64,000 nucleotides of DNA from positions 806,001-870,000 of the forward strand of contig NZ_JAHTBK010000001.1 in assembly GCF_020177575.1 (NCBI RefSeq). Direction: 5' to 3'. The translations under genes were made by a program, and so were the position numbers. Shown in pieces: positions 8,966 through 17,724 of this stretch; position 1 is the first letter of the stretch, and every line of letters starts with the position of its first letter. The DNA comes from Hasllibacter sp. MH4015 (GTDB lineage Bacteria > Pseudomonadota > Alphaproteobacteria > Rhodobacterales > Rhodobacteraceae). The notes beneath the pieces are model-generated. The model was given only the letters and a program-made list of their open reading frames with translations, was not told the origin of the DNA and did no database searches.

Positions 8966-10537
8966 ATGCGGCTTTTGACGGCGGTCGAGATGCGGGCGAT
9001 CGAACATCGCGCGATGGATGCAGGCGAGGTCACGGGGCTTGAGTTGATGGAACGGGCGGGCCGCGGCGTGGTGGAGGCGACCTTTGCCAAATGGCCCGAA
9101 CTGGCGAAAACGCCGCATCGCGCAGTGATCTTGTGCGGGCCGGGAAACAATGGTGGCGACGGTTACGTCATCGCCCGGCTGTTGCGCGATTGGGGCTGGG
9201 AGGTGGCCGTCTTCGGCATGGGCGCGCCGCAAGCGATGCCGCCCGACGCCGCGGAGAACCGAGAGCGCTGGCGGCAGATGGGAACGATTGCTCCGCTGGA
9301 GGAAGCGGATTTCGAAGGGGCGGACCTGATCGTGGACGCGCTTTTCGGAACTGGACTTTCGCGCGGCTTTGCCCCGCCGGACCGGATCGGGGCGGAATTC
9401 CACGCGCTGTTCGCCGACGGGTTCTGGGGCCATGGGCGCGACCTTCCGCCCCGCGTTGTAGCGGTCGACATCCCCTCGGGCCTCGACGCGGATACGGGGC
9501 GGGTGCTTGCCGCCGATAGTCCGTGGTGTGGCGATGTCGCCGCGCATCTGACGGTCACGTTCCACCGCGCCAAGCTGGGGCATGTCCTGGCCGACGGGCC
9601 GTTCCATTGCGGTGAATTGGCCGTGGTGGATATCGGCCTGAGCGATGACGGTGCGGGCGTCGCACTGGCCCGCGCGCCCGATCCGGTGCGGGCAGAGCCG
9701 GCCTTGGGGAAGGGCAGCGGGGCGGACCACAAGTTTTACCACGGGCACGCGCTGATCCTGTCGGGCGGGATCGGGCGGACGGGGGCCGCGCGGCTGGCGG
9801 CGCGTGCAGCTTTACGGGTGGGTGCGGGCCTTGTGACACTGGGTGCGCCCGGCTCCGCCATCTTGGAATGCGCCGCCCATTCCACCGCCGTGATGGTGCG
9901 CCGCTGCGATGGATCGGAGGGGTTATCGTCCCTGTTGCAGGACAAACGCCTCAACACGCTGTGCCTCGGTCCGGGATTGGGGCAGGGGGCGGAGGTGCGG
10001 GACCTGGTTCTCGCGGCCCTTGGTGCGGGTAGGTCGGTCGTGCTGGATGCGGACGGGTTGTCGACCTTCTCCGACGCGCCGGACGCGTTGCTGGCCGCGC
10101 TCCATCACAAGGTCGTTCTGACGCCCCATGGAGGTGAATTCGCGCGCATCTTCCCCGATATCGCCGCGCGCCTGAACGAACGGGCGACGGACGGCCCCGC
10201 GTATTCACGCCTGACTGCAGCGCGGGACGCGGCGGATCGGGCGGGCTGTGTCGTGCTGTTGAAGGGGCCCGATACCATCGTTGCCGCGCCGGGCGGCCGG
10301 GCGGTGATCCACGCCGCCGCCTATGACCGCGCGGCGCCTTGGTTGGCGACGGCGGGATCGGGCGATGTGCTGGCGGGGCTGATCACCGGGCTGATGGCGC
10401 GCGGGTTCGATCCGTTCGAGGCCGCGCAAACCGGCGCGTGGCTCCATACCGAGGCCGCTCTGGCCTTCGGCCCCGGCCTTATCGCCGAAGATTTGCCGGA
10501 GATGCTTCCAAAAGTGTTTCGCGATATTGGTCTTTGA
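8966..10537 (+). CDS. nnr: Bifunctional NAD(P)HX epimerase / ADP-dependent dehydratase
   Basis: 523 residues. Repairs hydrated NADH and NADPH: the N-terminal YjeF domain epimerises R-NAD(P)HX and the C-terminal ribokinase-like domain dehydrates S-NAD(P)HX with ADP. Seen: GPGNNGGDGYVIARLL (epimerase, residue about 54), VVAVDIPSGLDADTG, and in the second half LGPGLGQG, LDADGL, LTPHGGEF and the ATAGSGDVLAGLI signature. Start ATG 8966 has GGAGGCGG upstream. A longer in-frame opening back to 8672 overlaps glnB on the other strand and is not used. Divergent from glnB with a 168-base gap. Confidence 0.95.
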   Translation: MRLLTAVEMRAIEHRAMDAGEVTGLELMERAGRGVVEATFAKWPELAKTPHRAVILCGPGNNGGDGYVIARLLRDWGWEVAVFGMGAPQAMPPDAAENRERWRQMGTIAPLEEADFEGADLIVDALFGTGLSRGFAPPDRIGAEFHALFADGFWGHGRDLPPRVVAVDIPSGLDADTGRVLAADSPWCGDVAAHLTVTFHRAKLGHVLADGPFHCGELAVVDIGLSDDGAGVALARAPDPVRAEPALGKGSGADHKFYHGHALILSGGIGRTGAARLAARAALRVGAGLVTLGAPGSAILECAAHSTAVMVRRCDGSEGLSSLLQDKRLNTLCLGPGLGQGAEVRDLVLAALGAGRSVVLDADGLSTFSDAPDALLAALHHKVVLTPHGGEFARIFPDIAARLNERATDGPAYSRLTAARDAADRAGCVVLLKGPDTIVAAPGGRAVIHAAAYDRAAPWLATAGSGDVLAGLITGLMARGFDPFEAAQTGAWLHTEAALAFGPGLIAEDLPEMLPKVFRDIGL

Positions 10538-10539
10538 CC

Positions 10540-10660
10540 AAAGAAAAACGGCACCCCGCTGCCATGGGGCGCCGTTAGGTTCCGAATTGGGGGGCTGTCT
10601 GCAAGAGCCGCAAATCGGAAGGGGTCGTTTGGTTGATGGTCCGGGCCAAAAGGCCCCGGA
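10540..10660 (-). terminator. Hairpin plus rho-independent terminator of the Hint gene
   Basis: On the minus strand a GC-rich hairpin (10638-10660, GTCCGGGGCC arm with TTTT loop) directly follows the stop of the Hint-domain gene, and a second, AACGGCGCCCC/GGGGTGCCGTT, followed by TTTTTCTTT lies at 10540-10576. The second is a proper rho-independent terminator; the first may protect the mRNA 3' end. Confidence 0.75.
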
Positions 10661-10666
10661 CGCCGT

Positions 10667-11275
10667 TTATTTTGCTTTGGCCACAACCCGTGGCTTGTCG
10701 GCGGAGGCCAACTCAAGCCCGTCGGCGTAAAGCACCTCCGGCGCGCCGAAATAGAGCGACAGCATGATCTGGCGGCCTTTGGTTTCGGACCGGATGAACT
10801 TTCCATCGACAAGGCGCTGCACCTGCGGGGCGGCAACGTCCTTGCCCCAAAGCGCCTGCGCACGCCAGTCGCGCACTAAGATGCGCTGGCCGGGCATGAG
10901 GGTCACGTCAGTGGCGGGCTTGCCGCCGAGCGCATCGGCGGAGATGACGACGCGCGGGGTGCCTTCGGGCAGGTTGTGGCGCATGACGGCCTTCAACTTG
11001 CGCACGCCGCGCCGCGTGATGATGCGGTCGCCGGGGTTCAGAAACTCGACGGGGATTTCACCGTCCAGGGTCAGGACGGTGGTTCCGGGGGCAAGGCCAG
11101 CCTCACAGGCATGGGTCTTGCCGCCCGCGCGGGCCGTGGGCCGCGGGGAGGATTGGGTCATGGGATCTACTGCTCGCTCTGTCGGGCACTTTTGGCCTCG
11201 TGTTTGTGTGAGCGAGTCTACGCGATCCTCGGCCATCGGGCGAGAAATTTCTTCGATGAGTGCAGCGTCGGTCAT
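10667..11275 (-). CDS. Hint (Hedgehog/intein) domain protein
   Basis: 202 residues. A polar N-terminal third of about 65 residues without a signal peptide precedes a Hint_2-type domain beginning near ACEAGLAPGTTVLTLDG, with the characteristic VEFLNPGDRIITRRG and PGQRILVRDWRA. Proteins of this type are common in Rhodobacteraceae, often as C-terminal parts of secreted proteins; their function is not established. No Asn/Cys pair typical of a splicing intein C-terminus is visible, so protein splicing is unlikely. Start ATG 11275 has a GAGGGGAAG ribosome site. Monocistronic, with its own terminator. Confidence 0.8.
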   Translation of the reverse strand: MTDAALIEEISRPMAEDRVDSLTQTRGQKCPTERAVDPMTQSSPRPTARAGGKTHACEAGLAPGTTVLTLDGEIPVEFLNPGDRIITRRGVRKLKAVMRHNLPEGTPRVVISADALGGKPATDVTLMPGQRILVRDWRAQALWGKDVAAPQVQRLVDGKFIRSETKGRQIMLSLYFGAPEVLYADGLELASADKPRVVAKAK

Positions 11276-11436
11276 TTTAACTTCCCCTCAGGATTTTTCC
11301 GGTGGCAGCCCGGATTGGAAGCAAACTCGCGGTGAATTGGGGCGCAATGTGGGCGAAACAAAGTTACATCTGGGTTAATGCAGGGGTGATTTTTGGCCTC
11401 GCGCAGCCGCCGATCCCCTGCTAAATCCCGCGCAAT

Positions 11437-11521
11437 GCGGGTGTGGCGGAATTGGTAGACGCACCAGATTTAGGTTCTGGCGCCGCAAGGCGTGGGGGTT
11501 CAAGTCCCTTCACCCGCACCA
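11437..11521 (+). tRNA. tRNA-Leu (anticodon UAG)
   Basis: 85 bases with acceptor stem GCGGGTG/CACCCGC, discriminator A and genomically encoded CCA. Anticodon stem CCAGA/TCTGG with loop TTTAGGT gives anticodon UAG. A variable arm longer than in most tRNAs and T-loop GGTTCAAGTCC are present, as expected for a class II leucine tRNA. Confidence 0.95.
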
Positions 11522-11742
11522 TTTCTTGTTTGGCCTACCGCCCTTCGGGCTACTTGAGGCCATGGTTTGGGTTCCAGGTTTCTCCTTTAACCCGCACCAC
11601 TTTTTCCTTGGCCTACCGCCCTTCGGACTACTTGAGGCCGTGTTGGTGGTTCCGGGTTGGTCCTCTCACAGCCCACTCCTTTATTGGCCTGCCGCCCTAT
11701 GGGCTACTTGAGGCCGTGTTGCTGGCGCCTCTCGCCCGCACC
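11496..11742 (+). repeat. Tandem repeats derived from the tRNA-Leu 3' end
   Basis: Three imperfect units of roughly 73-80 bases start in the T-arm of the tRNA. Each has GGTTC, a CCCGCACC-like remnant of the tRNA 3' end, then the 32-base core at 11530-11561, 11608-11639 and 11684-11715, beginning TTGGCCTACCGCCC and ending CTACTTGAGGCC. A fourth CCCGCACC remnant is at 11735. The core can fold with outer arms GGCCT/AGGCC and inner arms GCCC/GGGC. Copy 3 keeps the inner stem with a changed loop (TAT for TTC); copy 2 has one mismatch. No protein is expected here. Confidence 0.75.
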
Positions 11743-11776
11743 GACGCGCCTTATGGCGGGAAGGGTGGGGAAGGCG

Positions 11777-13045
11777 TCATTGATCGCCACCGCCGACCCG
11801 AAGCCGCCCCGCCAATATCGCCGAGGCGCCGACCATCACTGCCGCCGTTCCCAGCATCAGGGGCAGGCCGCCCATCTGGTAGGTGACACCGGACAACACC
11901 GTGCCCAAGAGCCGCCCGGCGGCGTTTGCCATGTAGTAGAAGCCCACATCCATCGTCACCCGCTCCGCCCGCGTAAAGGCGAGGATCAGGTAGGAATGCA
12001 GGGCCGAATTCACTGCGAACACTCCGCCGAAGGCCAGAAGCCCCGCCACCAGCACGATCGTCAGGCTGAGTTGCGGGCCGTCCAGGGCCAGCGCCAAGGC
12101 GGTCAGCGCCAAGGGGATCGCGGCGAGTGCCCAGGCCCAGATGCGGGCCGCATCGATCAGCTGCGCCTCGCTTCGTGCGTGGGCGCGCAAGATGCGCGGT
12201 GCGGTAGCCTGAACGGCGCCATAGAAGATGATCCAGGCCGCCATGAACATCCCGATCATGAAGAACGCCGCCCGGTTGCCCGCCACGGTTCCGTCCGACA
12301 GCACGGCGTAGAAATAGATCGGGATGCCGACCACGAACCAGACGTCGCGCGCACCGAACAGGAACACCCGCGCCGCTGACAGCCAGTTCACGTTGGCGGA
12401 CTTCGAGAACACTTCGGAGAATTTCGCGCCCTTCCGGCCCCGGGGAAGGCCGGGGGGCATCGCGAAGAGGACCGCCACAAGGATTGCCGCCAGGATTGCC
12501 GCCATGCCCAGAACGGCGCCCACGAAACCCACACTGGCCAGGAGCGCCGCGCCCAACAGGAAGCCCGCACCCTTCACCGCGTTCTTCGATCCGGTCAGGA
12601 ACGCGACCCACCTGAAAAGGCCCGCCCCTTCCGCCGGGGCCAGAAGCTTCACCGCGGATTTTGACGACATCTTGGAAAGGTCCTTGGCCACGCCGCTGGC
12701 CCCCTGGACGACCATCACGAAGGTGACGGAGGCCGCGATGCCCCATGCCGGGTCCAATTGCGACAGCGCCAGAAGCGCCAGGACCTGGATCGCGAGACCC
12801 GCGTAGAGCGTCGTGGTAAGGCCGAACCGCGCCGCGATCCACCCCGCCGCCAGGTTCGTGGCCATCCCCGCGACCTCGTAGAGCACGAAGAGATAGGCCA
12901 GCTGCACCGGCGAAAAGCCGAGCGTGTGGAAATGCAGCAAGACCAGCATGCGCAAAGCGCCATCGGTCAGCATGAAGGCCCAATAGGCCGCCGTGACCGC
13001 GATATAGGCTGACAGCCCCTCTGGCCGGGGCGGGGCGTCCGTCAC
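11777..13045 (-). CDS. arsJ: Organoarsenical efflux MFS permease ArsJ
   Basis: 422 residues with about eleven or twelve hydrophobic segments. ArsJ exports 1-arseno-3-phosphoglycerate, made by a dedicated GAPDH from arsenate and glyceraldehyde 3-phosphate. Assignment rests on the MFS layout and on the family-typical start ([19 protein letters not shown]) and [20 protein letters not shown] loop, plus direct linkage to a GAPDH and an ArsR. The start is GTG 13045 and overlaps the TGA stop of the GAPDH gene (GTGA), so the long in-frame extension upstream is spurious. The first gene of the operon carries an operator that should make the operon arsenic-inducible. Confidence 0.92.
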   Translation of the reverse strand: MTDAPPRPEGLSAYIAVTAAYWAFMLTDGALRMLVLLHFHTLGFSPVQLAYLFVLYEVAGMATNLAAGWIAARFGLTTTLYAGLAIQVLALLALSQLDPAWGIAASVTFVMVVQGASGVAKDLSKMSSKSAVKLLAPAEGAGLFRWVAFLTGSKNAVKGAGFLLGAALLASVGFVGAVLGMAAILAAILVAVLFAMPPGLPRGRKGAKFSEVFSKSANVNWLSAARVFLFGARDVWFVVGIPIYFYAVLSDGTVAGNRAAFFMIGMFMAAWIIFYGAVQATAPRILRAHARSEAQLIDAARIWAWALAAIPLALTALALALDGPQLSLTIVLVAGLLAFGGVFAVNSALHSYLILAFTRAERVTMDVGFYYMANAAGRLLGTVLSGVTYQMGGLPLMLGTAAVMVGASAILAGRLRVGGGDQ

Positions 13046-14040
13046 AAAGACGCTCCGACCATCGTGGCGACATCGACCAGCCGGTGGGCATAGCCCATCT
13101 CGTTGTCGTACCACGCATAAACCTTCACTTGCGTGCCGTTGATGACCATCGTGGAGGGCGCGTCGATGATGCCGGATCGCGTGTCGTTGGTATAATCGGC
13201 GGAGACGAGGGGACGGGTCTCGTATCCCAGTATCCCCTTGAGCGGGCCGTCTGCCGCCGCTTTGAACAGGGCGTTGACTGCGTCCGCGTCGGTTGCACGC
13301 TCCACCTCGAACACGCAATCGGTCAGCGACGCGTTGAGAAGCGGCACACGGACCGCGTGCCCGTTCAGACGGCCCTGCAATTCCGGGTAAATGAGGGTGA
13401 TCGCGGTGGCGCTGCCCGTCGTGGTCGGGATCAGCGAATTCAGCGCCGACCGCGCCCGGCGCAAGTCCTTGGCGGGGCGATCCACGATGGTCTGCGTGTT
13501 GGTGACATCGTGGATCGTGGTGATGGAGCCGTGGCGGATGCGGAGCGCGTCGTGGATCACCTTCACCACGGGGGCGAGGCAATTGGTTGTGCAGCTTGCG
13601 GCGGTGACGATGCGGTGGCGGTCGGGATCAAAGGTATCGTGGTTCACGCCGTAGACGATATTGGCCGCATCGCCGTCCTTGACCGGCGCGGAGACGACGA
13701 CCTTCTTCACCCCGGCGTCAAAGTAGGGCGCGAGCGCGGCCTCGGTTTTGAGCACGCCCGTGCAGTCGATCACGACATCGACGCCGGCAAGCGGCAGGTC
13801 CGCCAGGTCCCTTGTGCCGATAAAGGGGAGCCGGGTGCCGTCGATGGTGATGGATTGCGTGTCGTGGGCGATCTCCGCATCCCACCGCCCGTGGACCGTG
13901 TCGAATTCGAGCAGATGCGCGTGCATGGCGGCATCGCCGATTGCGTCGTTGATCCACGCGATGTCCGCGCCCCGGTCCAACAACGGCTTCAGGGCGAGTT
14001 TCCCGATACGGCCGAGGCCGTTCAGCGCGTAAGTTGTCAT
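13042..14040 (-). CDS. ArsJ-associated glyceraldehyde-3-phosphate dehydrogenase
   Basis: 332 residues. NAD-binding N-terminus ([14 protein letters not shown]), catalytic [10 protein letters not shown] with the active-site Cys near residue 150, and the C-terminal [14 protein letters not shown] are all present. In ArsJ operons this enzyme uses arsenate in place of phosphate to make 1-arseno-3-phosphoglycerate, which ArsJ exports. It overlaps both neighbours by four bases (ATGA with arsRC, GTGA with arsJ), so a role in arsenate detoxification rather than central glycolysis is the best reading. Confidence 0.93.
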   Translation of the reverse strand: MTTYALNGLGRIGKLALKPLLDRGADIAWINDAIGDAAMHAHLLEFDTVHGRWDAEIAHDTQSITIDGTRLPFIGTRDLADLPLAGVDVVIDCTGVLKTEAALAPYFDAGVKKVVVSAPVKDGDAANIVYGVNHDTFDPDRHRIVTAASCTTNCLAPVVKVIHDALRIRHGSITTIHDVTNTQTIVDRPAKDLRRARSALNSLIPTTTGSATAITLIYPELQGRLNGHAVRVPLLNASLTDCVFEVERATDADAVNALFKAAADGPLKGILGYETRPLVSADYTNDTRSGIIDAPSTMVINGTQVKVYAWYDNEMGYAHRLVDVATMVGASL

Positions 14041-14882
14041 GCAGTCTCTCCGGCGTGAGACTGGCCGATGTCATCGACGGCCCGTTGCAGGGAAATCCGA
14101 TCCAGCGATGCGAAGGGCAGGGACGTGAATGCCACGATCCGGTTGCGCAACGCACCATAGGTTTGCTGGAAGGCGAGGCTTCGTTCGGCGTCGGAGCCTT
14201 CGGCCTGAACCGGGTCGGGCAGACCCCAATGGGCACTGATCGGCTGGCCGTGCCAGGCCGGGCATTCCTCATTCGCGGCCTGATCGCAGACGGTGAAGAC
14301 GAAATCGAAGTCGGGCGCGTCATTGGCCTGAAACTCGGCGACGTTCTTGGAACGAAGGACGGAGACGTCGTGGCCCTTTTGCTCCAGCACCGCCAAGGCG
14401 AAGGGGTTCAATTCCGATCGCGGCTTGGTTCCTGCGGAATAAGCCGTGAAGCGATCTCCGGCCACGTCGCGCAATATGGATTCCGCGAAGATGGATCGGG
14501 CCGAATTGCCGGTGCAGATGAACAGAACGTTGTAGTGTGGGTCCGCCATGGAGTGCGCTCCTTCAATGGCATTGGGGGAGGGCGCGTAGCAAAGGTCTGG
14601 CCGACCCCGGCAGCAATCGCGCAGAAGATAATCGAACATGCCCTGCGCCGCTTCCATGCTGATCGCGTAGCGCAGGGACGTGCCAAGGCGCTCCCGCGTG
14701 ACGAGACCTGCCTGCATCAATGCGTTGACGTAGTTCGAAAGCGTGTTGGGCTTGAGATCGAGCGCGCCTGCGAGCTCCGTCGCCGGGACCCGGTCCGGAT
14801 AGCGCCGCATGAGAAGACGAAACAGCGCAAGACGTTGTGGATGACCGAGGGTCGAGAGTTGGCTAGCGATAAGTGATTCCAT
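14037..14882 (-). CDS. ArsR repressor fused to ArsC-type arsenate reductase
   Basis: 281 residues in two parts. Residues 1-100: ArsR/SmtB winged helix ([19 protein letters not shown] recognition helix region) ending in a Cys cluster, Cys90, Cys91 and Cys98 ([10 protein letters not shown]), a plausible As(III) site. Residues 115-280: low-molecular-weight phosphatase fold arsenate reductase with the P-loop CTGNSAR (Cys123, Arg129) and the shuttle-cysteine region [11 protein letters not shown]. The fusion links arsenite sensing and arsenate handling in one chain. First gene of the arsRC-gapdh-arsJ operon; an operator overlaps its start codon. Confidence 0.92.
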   Translation of the reverse strand: MESLIASQLSTLGHPQRLALFRLLMRRYPDRVPATELAGALDLKPNTLSNYVNALMQAGLVTRERLGTSLRYAISMEAAQGMFDYLLRDCCRGRPDLCYAPSPNAIEGAHSMADPHYNVLFICTGNSARSIFAESILRDVAGDRFTAYSAGTKPRSELNPFALAVLEQKGHDVSVLRSKNVAEFQANDAPDFDFVFTVCDQAANEECPAWHGQPISAHWGLPDPVQAEGSDAERSLAFQQTYGALRNRIVAFTSLPFASLDRISLQRAVDDIGQSHAGETA

Positions 14883-14906
14883 AATTCATGAATATATGAA
14901 TTATGG
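14879..14906. promoter_or_regulatory. ArsR operator (perfect inverted repeat)
   Basis: Arms CCATAATTCAT and ATGAATTATGG, each 11 bases and perfectly complementary, around a 6-base centre. The left arm contains the start codon of the arsRC gene (read on the minus strand). ArsR-family operators are AT-rich inverted repeats of this kind; autorepression is inferred. Confidence 0.8.
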
Positions 14907-14981
14907 TAAAGCGCAACGGGTAATCTCTCGCCGGAAGGATATATCGCCCGGCCCGGGCAAACCGACGGATGACGTCCGCGT

Positions 14982-15647
14982 TTATCCCGCGGCGCGGGCG
15001 TCGGCGGCGGTGCCGTATTGCGGCAGGTCGGCCCCGGTCTTGCCATGGGCGGCCATCAGCGTGTCGCGGACATAGGCGATATGGGCCGTCTCCTCGATAA
15101 TCTCCGCCAGATATTGCGCGGCCATGAGGTCTTTCGCGGCGCCGATGGTGCCATGGTTGGCAAGGACGGCGGCGCGGATGCTGGGGTCGCGGAAGACCGG
15201 GCTGATCTCCACTTCGGTCTGCGGTCCGCCATTGGCACTCAGCGGGATGAGGGGCATCCGCCCGATCTTTTCGATGGTCTGAACGGTGAGGCACGGGATC
15301 TCGATCCCCGCGCTGGCATAGCCGGTGGCCCAAGGGCTGTGGCAATGGACGATGGCGTTGATGTCCTCGCGAATGCGGTAAAGATCGAGGTGAAAGTCGA
15401 GGTCCTTGGACGGCTTCAGCGCGACCTCGGAGGGCAGGATCGTGCCGTCCAGCATGACGACCTGAAGGTTGTCGCGGGTGCATTCCCTGAACCCGACGCC
15501 CGAAGGTTTGATGACGATCGCGTCCCGTCGGTCCAGCCGCACCGACAGGTTTCCGCCGGCATTGGTCTGCAAGCGACCGTCGAAACAGCGTCTGGCCGTT
15601 GCGATCAGGGCATCCATCTTTTCGTGAAGGTCGGCGAATTCAGGCAT
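14982..15647 (-). CDS. Class II aldolase/adducin family protein
   Basis: 221 residues, fuculose-phosphate aldolase size. Zinc ligands expected of the family are visible in HCHSPWATGYA and the later NHGTIGAA; the phosphate-binding NAGGNLSVR and KPSGVGF motifs are in the first third. Probably a zinc-dependent cleavage of a sugar or acid phosphate into two- and three-carbon pieces. Last gene of the minus-strand transporter operon; its start overlaps the end of the Tm-1-like gene by eight bases. A second, longer class II aldolase lies in the plus-strand arm. Substrate unknown. Confidence 0.85.
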   Translation of the reverse strand: MPEFADLHEKMDALIATARRCFDGRLQTNAGGNLSVRLDRRDAIVIKPSGVGFRECTRDNLQVVMLDGTILPSEVALKPSKDLDFHLDLYRIREDINAIVHCHSPWATGYASAGIEIPCLTVQTIEKIGRMPLIPLSANGGPQTEVEISPVFRDPSIRAAVLANHGTIGAAKDLMAAQYLAEIIEETAHIAYVRDTLMAAHGKTGADLPQYGTAADARAAG

Positions 15648-16782
15648 GTTCGGTCCTTTGGGTCATGGCGGTTGCAAGGGCGGCAACGGCCTCCGCCGCA
15701 ATGTCGGGCGTGTTGATGTGGTGGGGCAGGCGCGTGACGGAATAGGCCTTGGCGTGCTGTTCGAGAATGTCGGCGGCGACGTTGCGCAGGCCTGGGTCCT
15801 CGATCGCGCCGCCCGGTCGATCCTCGTGACTGAACCCGCCCATGGGAAGCAGAACGTGGCACGGCGCGGTGGACAGGTTGAGCAGATCCGCCAAGACCGT
15901 CGCCTGATCCGCCATCTCGTCCTCCGTCAGCTTCACATGGGTGAATTGCGCCGTGTGCCGGTAATGGGGGCGGGCCAGATGCGCATCGCTGACGGTGTCG
16001 ACGGCGCCCAATCCGATGAAGTTCAGCCCGCCGGGCAAGGTCACGCGGGGCAGATGCGCCGCCGCGGTGAACCGGCCCGGCATCTCCACATGTGCACCGG
16101 CAAGGCGCAGCCGTCCCAATTCGTGCACGTTCAGGTCGATCACGCCGCTGACGCGACCCTCTGCCACGAAACGCACGAACGCCGCCCCGCCATATCCGTT
16201 GGCGTGGAACAACGTGGCCTCGAACCCCGCCTCCGCCAGTTGACGGGAAATCTCGGCCCCCGCCTTGCCGGTCGCCCCCAACGTTGTGACCGCGATGGCA
16301 GGCGCGTCCGGGGTAGGGGCGACCTGCGCGCGATACAGGCCCGCGACCATGGAGGCGGTGTTCTCAAACACTTGCCGCAGGGTGGGGTTCAGCCCCTCGA
16401 TATCGCATAGCGTGGGAACCAGAGTGATCGCGGTGTCGGCCAATGCCGCGCGCGGATCGAAGGCCATCGTCGTGATAAGGACCTTGGGGTAGACGGCGGG
16501 CAGGCCCTTGAGCGCGGCCATCACGATCTCGCCCCCCGTGCCACCGCCGACGCCCAGGGCGACGTAGCATTCGTCGCATCGCGCGGCGATCTGCGCGGCT
16601 GCCGCCTCTGCCCGTTCGGCCATGCGCGCGAGCTTTTCCGCCCCCGACCAGATCACCCCGCCCGAGCCGAGAGAGACGTCGACCTCCTCCACCGTCAGGC
16701 CATTGCGGGCGAGGGCGTCGGCCAGATATCCAAGCTCCGCCGTCTTGGTCTCGAATGTTCCAATCAACAGAACGCGCGACAT
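15640..16782 (-). CDS. Tm-1-like ATP-binding protein (UPF0261)
   Basis: 380 residues. Matches the two-domain Tm-1-like family: RVLLIGTFETKTAELGYL at the start, GVGGGTGGEIVMAAL and VLITTMAFDPRAALADTAI in the first domain, then LGATGKAG and GLNFIGLGAVDTV, with HLPRVTLPGG in the second. The plant Tm-1 member binds ATP and viral replicase; bacterial members are found in catabolic operons, and no reaction is established that I can state. It sits 3 bases after the permease gene, so a catabolic role with the adjacent aldolase is inferred. Confidence 0.85.
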   Translation of the reverse strand: MSRVLLIGTFETKTAELGYLADALARNGLTVEEVDVSLGSGGVIWSGAEKLARMAERAEAAAAQIAARCDECYVALGVGGGTGGEIVMAALKGLPAVYPKVLITTMAFDPRAALADTAITLVPTLCDIEGLNPTLRQVFENTASMVAGLYRAQVAPTPDAPAIAVTTLGATGKAGAEISRQLAEAGFEATLFHANGYGGAAFVRFVAEGRVSGVIDLNVHELGRLRLAGAHVEMPGRFTAAAHLPRVTLPGGLNFIGLGAVDTVSDAHLARPHYRHTAQFTHVKLTEDEMADQATVLADLLNLSTAPCHVLLPMGGFSHEDRPGGAIEDPGLRNVAADILEQHAKAYSVTRLPHHINTPDIAAEAVAALATAMTQRTEHA

Positions 16783-16785
16783 GGA

Positions 16786-17721
16786 TCAGCCCTTCACCGC
16801 GCCCGCCGTCATGCCGGTGATGATCTGGCGCGATGCGAAAAGTGTGAAGAGGATGGGCGGCACGGCCAGCAACATGCCCGTGGCCATGATCGTCCCCAGC
16901 CCATCGAATTCGGAGGCGTTATTCACGATCAGGATCGGCACAGTCATCGTGTCGCGATCCGCCAGTGCGGAGGCCAGAAGATATTCGTTCCACGCGATGC
17001 GGAATGTGAAGATGGACGCCGCAGCGAGCCCCGGTTTGATCAGCGGCAGAACGACGAGGAAGAAGACCTGGAATGGCCCCGCCCCATCAACGCGGGCGGC
17101 CTCCTCCAGCGATCTGGGGACCTGAACGATGAAGCTTTGCAAAATCCAGATGACGAAGGGCAGGTTCATCGCGACATAGACGATGATGATGCCGGAATGC
17201 GTGCCCGCAAGGCAGACATCGCCCCGTCCGCCCACCATGTCGCGGATCCATCCGCCGACCAGACTTTCGTTGTCGATGCAGAACGCGTTGTTCCAAAGGC
17301 TGAAGACGGGCACCAGGAGGACGGCGGGCGGGATCATGCGCACCGCCAAGGTGCTGAGAGACAGGCTGTCACGCCCCATGAACTTGAACCGCACCAGCGC
17401 GTAGGCCGCCATACAGCCGAACACGAGCGTGAGTGCGGTGGAGATCAGCGCGATGATGAGCGAATTGATGAACGCCCCGCCGAAGCGGATTGTGCAAAAG
17501 CGCAAATGCTCCGGCTCGTACCACAGGATGTCGCAAAGGGCGGTCTCGTAGTTGCGGATCGTGGGCATGAACAGAAGCCCACCCGCGCCGGAGGTGATAT
17601 CCACATCGAGCCGCAGGGAATTGGCCATCAGAAGGATCACCGGACCGATGGACATGAAGATCAGGATACCGATCAGCACGTAATAGGCGGGGTTCTGGCG
17701 GTCGTAAGTGGTGTCAGCCAT
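16786..17721 (-). CDS. Carbohydrate ABC transporter permease (MalG type)
   Basis: 311 residues with six predicted membrane segments. The cytoplasmic EAA loop that docks the ATPase is visible as EEAARVDGAGPFQVFFLVVLPLIKP (described from bases near 17080). Inner-membrane component of the binding-protein-dependent importer encoded by the flanking genes. Three bases separate it from the preceding permease and three from the next gene. An unusual periplasmic insertion with several cysteines and acidic residues (bases about 17210-17290) lies between membrane segments. Confidence 0.9.
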   Translation of the reverse strand: MADTTYDRQNPAYYVLIGILIFMSIGPVILLMANSLRLDVDITSGAGGLLFMPTIRNYETALCDILWYEPEHLRFCTIRFGGAFINSLIIALISTALTLVFGCMAAYALVRFKFMGRDSLSLSTLAVRMIPPAVLLVPVFSLWNNAFCIDNESLVGGWIRDMVGGRGDVCLAGTHSGIIIVYVAMNLPFVIWILQSFIVQVPRSLEEAARVDGAGPFQVFFLVVLPLIKPGLAAASIFTFRIAWNEYLLASALADRDTMTVPILIVNNASEFDGLGTIMATGMLLAVPPILFTLFASRQIITGMTAGAVKG

Positions 17722-17724
17722 GGC

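Noticed and set aside
11437-11521. tRNA gene as an integration site with a genomic island downstream
   Set aside because: No integrase, no distant copy of the tRNA 3' end and no change in base composition; the 3' copies are tandem and local.
11530-11715. CRISPR-like array
   Set aside because: Only three imperfect 32-base cores with spacers that are themselves related to each other and to the tRNA; no cas genes.
11443-11886. Open frame running from the tRNA-Leu gene through the tandem repeats
   Set aside because: It begins inside the tRNA and its repeated peptide just reflects the DNA repeats; no ribosome site.
13042-14040. GAPDH as the central glycolytic enzyme
   Set aside because: Four-base overlaps with arsRC and arsJ indicate a dedicated arsenic-operon enzyme.
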